Source: Siniperca chuatsi (Eukaryota > Chordata > Actinopteri > Centrarchiformes > Sinipercidae). Taken from it: a stretch of DNA of 64,000 nt. Both the position numbers and the translations under genes were made by a program. Of the stretch, positions 59,041 to 64,000 are shown piece by piece. Within the stretch, counting starts at the first letter, position 1, and each line of letters opens with the position of its first letter. Location of the stretch: positions 1,764,501 through 1,828,500 of the forward strand of contig NC_058047.1 of NCBI RefSeq assembly GCF_020085105.1, read 5' to 3'. Under the pieces are notes generated by a model. That model had not been told where the DNA came from and ran no database searches. It saw only the letters and a program-made list of their open reading frames with translations.

Positions 59041-59626
59041 AACATCGTCATTGACTTGTAGGATCCATAATGTTTATATTTTGGGCTCTGGGGCTCAATC
59101 ATAAGACATTCAATACATCATAATGATACTCATTATTTACTCATACACTTATGTAAAATGCAGAAGTAGCTCCACACCTCATCATTCAGCTGTTTCCTCG
59201 ACTCTGCAGTTCTGATTTCTGCTCTTGATGCTGCTTCGGGTTCGCTGGCACAATGTCAGTGTCCAACTTCTATTTCGCTTTAAATGATTTGATGATGTTG
59301 AGCAGGTGTAACATGAAATGTTCATAATGAAACGGAAACGATTTTCAGATGCGGGACAATTGCATGTAAAGCCTAATATTTACGTGTGCAATGCTTTTGT
59401 AATTTAGCCAACAAAACCACAGCATTACAGTCAGACTTCATTACACTTTTGTGCAAAAGACTTTCATAAAGCCCTCACAACACTGTAAATCACATCTTGA
59501 CAGCAGCGTGTGACGTTTTGCTGCAGCATCCTCAGGACCAGATGAGTCTGACGGGAAAACTTTCCTCAGTACTCACAAAGAAGTTTCACACATTGCAGTG
59601 GATACATCAATTGTTAATCAGTCTCA
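59041..59626 (-). promoter_or_regulatory. Orphan IFIT exon 1 and promoter (ISRE kept)
   Basis: Exon 1 ATGATGAG at 59178-59185 with donor GT, and ISRE GAAACGGAAAC at 59329-59339, are intact. The only exon 2 downstream is IFIT-10, beyond a 2.2-kb gypsy insertion that removed its acceptor. A transcript from here would have no normal IFIT exon to splice to. Confidence 0.7.
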
Positions 59627-60260
59627 TTGACTTTCGTTTCCCATGAATGGAAACCTACAGCCACATATCTGATACACTTCCAGCCAGCTCATAACATACA
59701 TGTTATTTCTGGTTCACCTTGGCACGTACCAACTCTCTCTCTTTCATTCCAGATCGAGCCACTCCCTCCTGCCCTGCAGAAACCCCTTTCCTGCCATTTC
59801 CCTAACCACACCTTCCCCGCCCATTCATGCACCTGCTTCTCATTTTCCAATCAGCCACAGTACTTATCCCGGGTCATCTCAACTCATTCCATGCCCCTGT
59901 GGTATACTCAGGCTGTCTGAAGGCAGGTGCAGGTGCAGGTGCAGGTGCAGGTGCAGGTGCAGGTGTAGGTGTAGGTGTAGGGCCAGGTGCAGAGGCAGGG
60001 GCGAAAAAGCACAAGGATGCAGTGCCATATAGGCGTTTTCTCCACTGGAAGGGCATCTCAGAGGACACTTTTTGCGGCTTTTATTTTTCGAACATGGGGG
60101 CACAGGTGGGACGATCTCCCCTAGAGTCCACCATGGTGCCCTGCCAGCTATTCATTCTAGTATCTCTCTATGCCTCTATTACCTTCAGTTAACAGAACTT
60201 TGATGTTACCTGCCTGTCTTGTGTCATACTTCTGAGTCCCCCGCATGCCTTTCATTATGA
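59627..60260. repeat. VNTR-bearing LTR-like repeat, copy 14
   Basis: The minisatellite is 59922-60002, mostly GGTGCA units. The right part is partly deleted near 60165. Confidence 0.75.
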
Positions 60261-62634
60261 AAAGTTACATCTGTCTGTCAAACTAAAAATAAACAGAAAA
60301 CATTTTTGTCCTTAAAAATTTCTTCAAAGTTGATTTAAAGTTAGAAACAGTTTTCCCCCCAACTTCTCTTGAAGCTATATCTAGCAGTCTGCGGCTGTCT
60401 GCAGCGTGTTACAGGTATGAAGAGCTGGGACAGCGGTTGCCTGGAGACACCTGCATTGTGAAGCCCTGCCGCCGCCTACAGGTGGAACCAGGTTACTGTC
60501 TGATTACACTTCTCTCCTCGACACAAAAGCTCATATTTGATCATGTTCACCTGCTCACCTGTTGCCTTGGAGATATTCTTATATAGCTGTATGTGTTTTA
60601 TGCTCATCCATGTTGACTTAAAAGTTGAAAGTAAAAAAAAAACATTCTTCACTTTGGAAACAGTAGTTGACACATCATTGTCAATTTTATATCTTTTCCT
60701 TTTTACCTGCAAACTGTCAGACATCTTTTCTCTAAATTTTGTATGAAATTGGAATTTCTTTTTGGTAAGTAATTTCTTCTGCTTTTTATTCTACCGCTGA
60801 TGTAAAGCCCTCAGGTTTAGGTGCAGTGTGTATGTACAGACACTCGCTCCATCTGTAGCCTTTCAGACACATTCTGTGGTTCAAACCCTCTGAGATAGAA
60901 ACATCTAATCAGAATCAGATCGGAATCAGAAATACTTTATTGATCCCCGACAGGAAACTCTTTTGCTACAGCGGCTTGCTATCACGTCAGTGCACACAGG
61001 AATAGAAGTACTAGGCAAAGAAATATAATACACTATAATACAGGTTAGAAAATAAATTAAGTTCCAAGTAGGTATAAGTATAAAATAAAATAAGTGTGAA
61101 GTACAAAGTGGGTTTACCGGTTGATGATAATAATATGGTATAAAGTACTAGTGCATGAACTGCCAAGTTAAGTGTAGCTCATTTATAATGAGACGGAGGA
61201 TATTGCACAGCAGTAATAGAGGTATGAATAAATATCAATATCAATAAATAGGGAATTTAAGTATATTTCCCAGGAGTATTAACATAGGATATTGCACAAT
61301 TATGTCAAGTATTGCATAGATGTAATGATAAATGTCCAGTTTAATGACTTAGGGTCATACAGACTGACACTTAGAGGGAGGAGTTAAAGAGTTTGATGGC
61401 CACAGGCAGGAATGACTTCCTGTGGCGCTCTGTGGTGCTTTTTGGGGGCATGAGTCTTCTGCTGAAGGTGCTCCTTTGCTTGGCCAGCACGTCATGGAGC
61501 AGGTGGGAGACACTGTCCAAGATGGCGTGTAGTTTGGCCAGCATCCTCCTCTCTGACACCACCGCCAGAGAGTCCAGCTCCACCCCCACAATGTCACTGA
61601 CCTTACGGATCAGTTTGTTGAGTCTGTTGGCGTCCGCTACCCTCAGCCTGCTGCCCCAGCATGCAACAGCATACAGGACAGCACTGGCCACCACAGACTC
61701 ATAAAACATCTAATAATACTCCCCGTTTTATTATTATGGCCATTATGGATCAGGTTTTCATGCTACACTATGTGGCCATACGTATATGGCGCCAATAAAG
61801 TTTTCAATAATAAATGAATCTTAACTTGGGTTTAAATTCAGCTTTTCTGTGAAGAAAATTACTATTTCCCCCTATAATTAGTACCAAATGAAACAGTTAT
61901 TTCCAAGAAACGTATTACGAAATCATTCTAAAATCTCAGAAACTTGGTTGTACATCAAAGTAACTATTACATTACCAATCAGAGAGTTTTATATGTCACC
62001 ACTCCAAAGCTTACAGCAAAGCAAATTTCATACAGAGTATATAATGTTCTCATACAAACCTAAAATACAGTGCTAAGGAAAATAATAAACACAGCAGGAA
62101 TATAGTAAACACCACGGTTACATGTAAGTTAAGAAAAGGAACATCTGATCAAAATCTATTTGAACTAATAATGTAATTTACTGAATTATGTAATGACATT
62201 TGAACATGTCCACAGTGGATGTTATTTAAAGGACCACGCCAGTGTTACTGAATGATTCAGCCTGTTTCATACAGATCGAGTACACTACTGCTGACAGTTT
62301 CTCAGTGCAAATGTATAGTTAGTTTCAATGGAATCACCCTCAGAGGATTCACTTGCAGGGTGAAGTAAATCTGGGCCAAACTTGACTTAATGTCACTGCG
62401 ATCAGTGGGTCTTCACTGTTCAGTTTCTCACTTCCATTTTCATTTTATTTTTAAGAAGTAATCTTTTCCACAATTTCCACAAATCTTTTCCACAAGTTTT
62501 CCTAATGTGTATGTAATCAAATTAATGAGAAGGTAAAGATTTTTTTAGGTAAGGGAATATCTACATTTCTTTCTGGATTTAGAACCAGTTCTGTTAAAAA
62601 CTCTATGGCTCTTGCAGGTTCGCCAGAAACTCCT
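60261..62634. other. IFIT-11 downstream spacer with PRPF38A-derived segments
   Basis: Layout as for IFIT-6 and -7, with the LINE at 60910-61703. PRPF38A-like segments lie at about 60610-60770 and 61800-61940. A deletion at about 61945 removes the first part of the IFIT 3' UTR region, including the ATTAAA signal. Confidence 0.62.
60910..61703 (-). mobile_element. 5'-truncated LINE copy 3
   Basis: Same insertion site and AAACATCTAAT duplication (60899-60909 and 61704-61714) as the copies at 33436 and 40784. ORF2 tail frame at 61371-61703. Confidence 0.85.
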
Positions 62635-63913
62635 CTATGTCTTTACACCTTGGTTCCTGCCTCTGTCTTTAATCTTCTCCAGAAATGTGATGCTGTTTTC
62701 ACGAAAGAAGGATTGTTGCGGTATTGCAGCCGCCTTCATGTGATATGTTATTGACCTGTTACGATCCTGCCGATCGAAGTTTAAATATTTTGCATAGTTG
62801 TTGTACAGCATCTGTTTGTCTGCAGGTTCCAGGTCACTTGTTAGCAGTTCCTGGTATATCGGCTCAGCTTTAGACGGATTTGACTTTGCGTATATATTTG
62901 CGAGGTCTATTTTCTTCACAAGTGAAGAATGAGGGTAAAGAGAAATCACCTCCTTATGGAGACTGATTGCTCTGTCTATCACGCTTTGTTTTGGGCGACT
63001 TTGTTTTGGGTGTCTTTCCCTGAAAAAAATGATCTTCCATTTGTAGCAGAGTGCAACACATGACTTCAGATAACGTACATCTGGATGGTTTTCCAGAGCC
63101 TCCTCTGCCAAATCAATGGCCTCATCAGCAGATACATATTTCCAGTAAACCCATAGTACTGCTTTCATACCGCTGTAGCTGCTGATGGGATTTCTCAAAA
63201 CCTTTCTGCCTAACTCACGCAGGCAGTACTCTTCGATTCTTTCTCCTTTCTTAGCACATTGCTCAAGGTAGTGAACGGCGAGGTACAAGCTCTCTGGATC
63301 CTGTTCCTTGGCGATTCTCATTTTCTCCAAGATGTCAGCCCCCAGCCCTGTCTTGCTGTGTTTAGAAGCATTCAGTAACCCTATGACTTGGCTGGTACGC
63401 CACGCCACCATGCCTGGCTGCATCCTGATGGCTCTCTCAAGGTAATGTGCAGCCAGCAGCTTTTTGTCTGCGCTGAACTTCATCAGGGTCCAGGCTTTTT
63501 CCACGTAGATCTCCGGATGGAGCTCGTCCTGGGATGGAGATGGATATTTATTCATCAGGGCGTCGACCTTCGACAGGTAAGCCTGACTCTCTGCTTGTTC
63601 TCCCAGGTGGTGGTGCAGCCAAGCCAGGTTCCCGCAGTTCACCACTAACCAGGGGCCCTCATCTGTGTTTCTCATCTGGCGGAAGGCCTCTGCAGCCCTG
63701 CTGAACAAACTCTGGGCGTCTTCGGTGAACCCCAGCTTGTATTGAATGAACCCCCGCAGGTTGTAAATGTGACCCAGGGAGCTTTTTCCCTCCTCGTGGG
63801 CGATGTCCTCCAGCTTGTCCCTGAGTCGTATGAGTTTGGACCTGCCAGGGTCCAGATCCCAGGCGAAGTGGCACTGCAGGGCCTCCAGTTTAGACTCCAG
63901 TGTTGTCGGACTC
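62635..63913 (-). pseudogene. IFIT-11: near full-length IFIT joined to a gypsy LTR, C-terminus shortened
   Basis: The frame is open from SPTTLESKLEALQ through all TPRs. A single-base loss near 62650 changes the end to GRNQGVKT and stops at 62635, removing about 14 C-terminal residues. The middle has the divergent segment SQVIGLLNASKHSKTGLGAD in place of SHMLALGSPFNYSNKELEAN, the type seen in the truncated copies. A duplicated RPKQS motif and a three-base insertion (EEYCLREL) are in frame. The 5' side joins gypsy LTR sequence at about 63913, with loss of acceptor, exon 1 and promoter. The frame stays open into the LTR to the window edge, without an ATG seen. Confidence 0.8.
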
Positions 63914-64000
63914 ACTCTGGTCTCAGACCTACCATGCGTTTCGACCTGACTGACTTCACTACTGAAGATTCCCCGCGTACTTTGGACTCCCCTCAGCTTG
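63914..64000 (+). mobile_element. Start of a fourth gypsy LTR at the window edge
   Basis: TCTGGTCTCAGACCTACCAT onward is identical in arrangement to the LTR start of gypsy-3 (56047). The rest lies outside the window. Confidence 0.8.

Noticed and set aside
46455-63913. Divergent middle of the truncated IFITs as a foreign insertion
   Set aside because: It aligns at equal length with the normal segment (for example 63334-63392 against 13936-13995), so it is diverged IFIT sequence.

Overview
The window is vertebrate nuclear DNA, almost certainly from a teleost fish, probably a percomorph. It has spliced genes with GT/AG introns, an intact PRPF38A orthologue, teleost-type interferon-induced TPR (IFIT) genes, fish-type Ty3/gypsy, LINE, mariner-like and TTAA-flanked repeats, and many microsatellites. 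No bacterial features were seen.

Layout. (1) Positions 1-3373 hold the 3' half of an endogenous retrovirus on the + strand: an integrase fragment, a frame-broken gamma-type env, a polypurine tract and a 3' LTR. (2) Positions 3921-12130 (+) hold PRPF38A in ten coding exons (309 aa), with a 956-bp non-autonomous mariner-like element in intron 2. (3) From 13220 to the right edge, all on the - strand, lies a tandem array of eleven IFIT copies, several shorter fragments and about nine copies of their interferon-responsive (ISRE) promoter. Each gene has a tiny first exon (ATGATGAG) and one large coding exon.

Only IFIT-1 (13220-16010, 436 aa) and IFIT-9 (52356-54427, 433 aa) look complete: ISRE promoter, exon 1 and open exon 2. 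IFIT-2, -3, -4, -8 and -10 are cut after about 195 codons and run into a G-rich 6-bp minisatellite inside an unclassified LTR-like repeat. IFIT-4, -8, -10 and -11 have lost promoter and exon 1 and are joined head-to-head to the LTR of a degenerate Ty3/gypsy element. IFIT-5 lacks its N-terminal part, and IFIT-6 and IFIT-7 are frame-broken.

The array grew by nested duplications. A 3.43-kb unit is tandemly repeated at 18503-25367. A block around 25-32 kb recurs at 47-53.5 kb. A LINE insertion with one shared target-site duplication marks three other units. Every full-length IFIT unit carries a decayed copy of the PRPF38A 3' end in its downstream flank, so the first duplicated unit probably spanned the PRPF38A/IFIT-1 junction.

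PRPF38A (housekeeping splicing factor) and IFIT-1 (antiviral effector) are convergent, with putative poly(A) signals about 440 bp apart. The unusual biology is in the decaying IFIT copies: ISRE promoters that have lost their start exon, LTR sequence replacing the 5' end of IFIT genes, and open frames that fuse IFIT TPR domains to Pro/Ala-rich minisatellite translations. Whether any fusion is expressed cannot be told from sequence alone.
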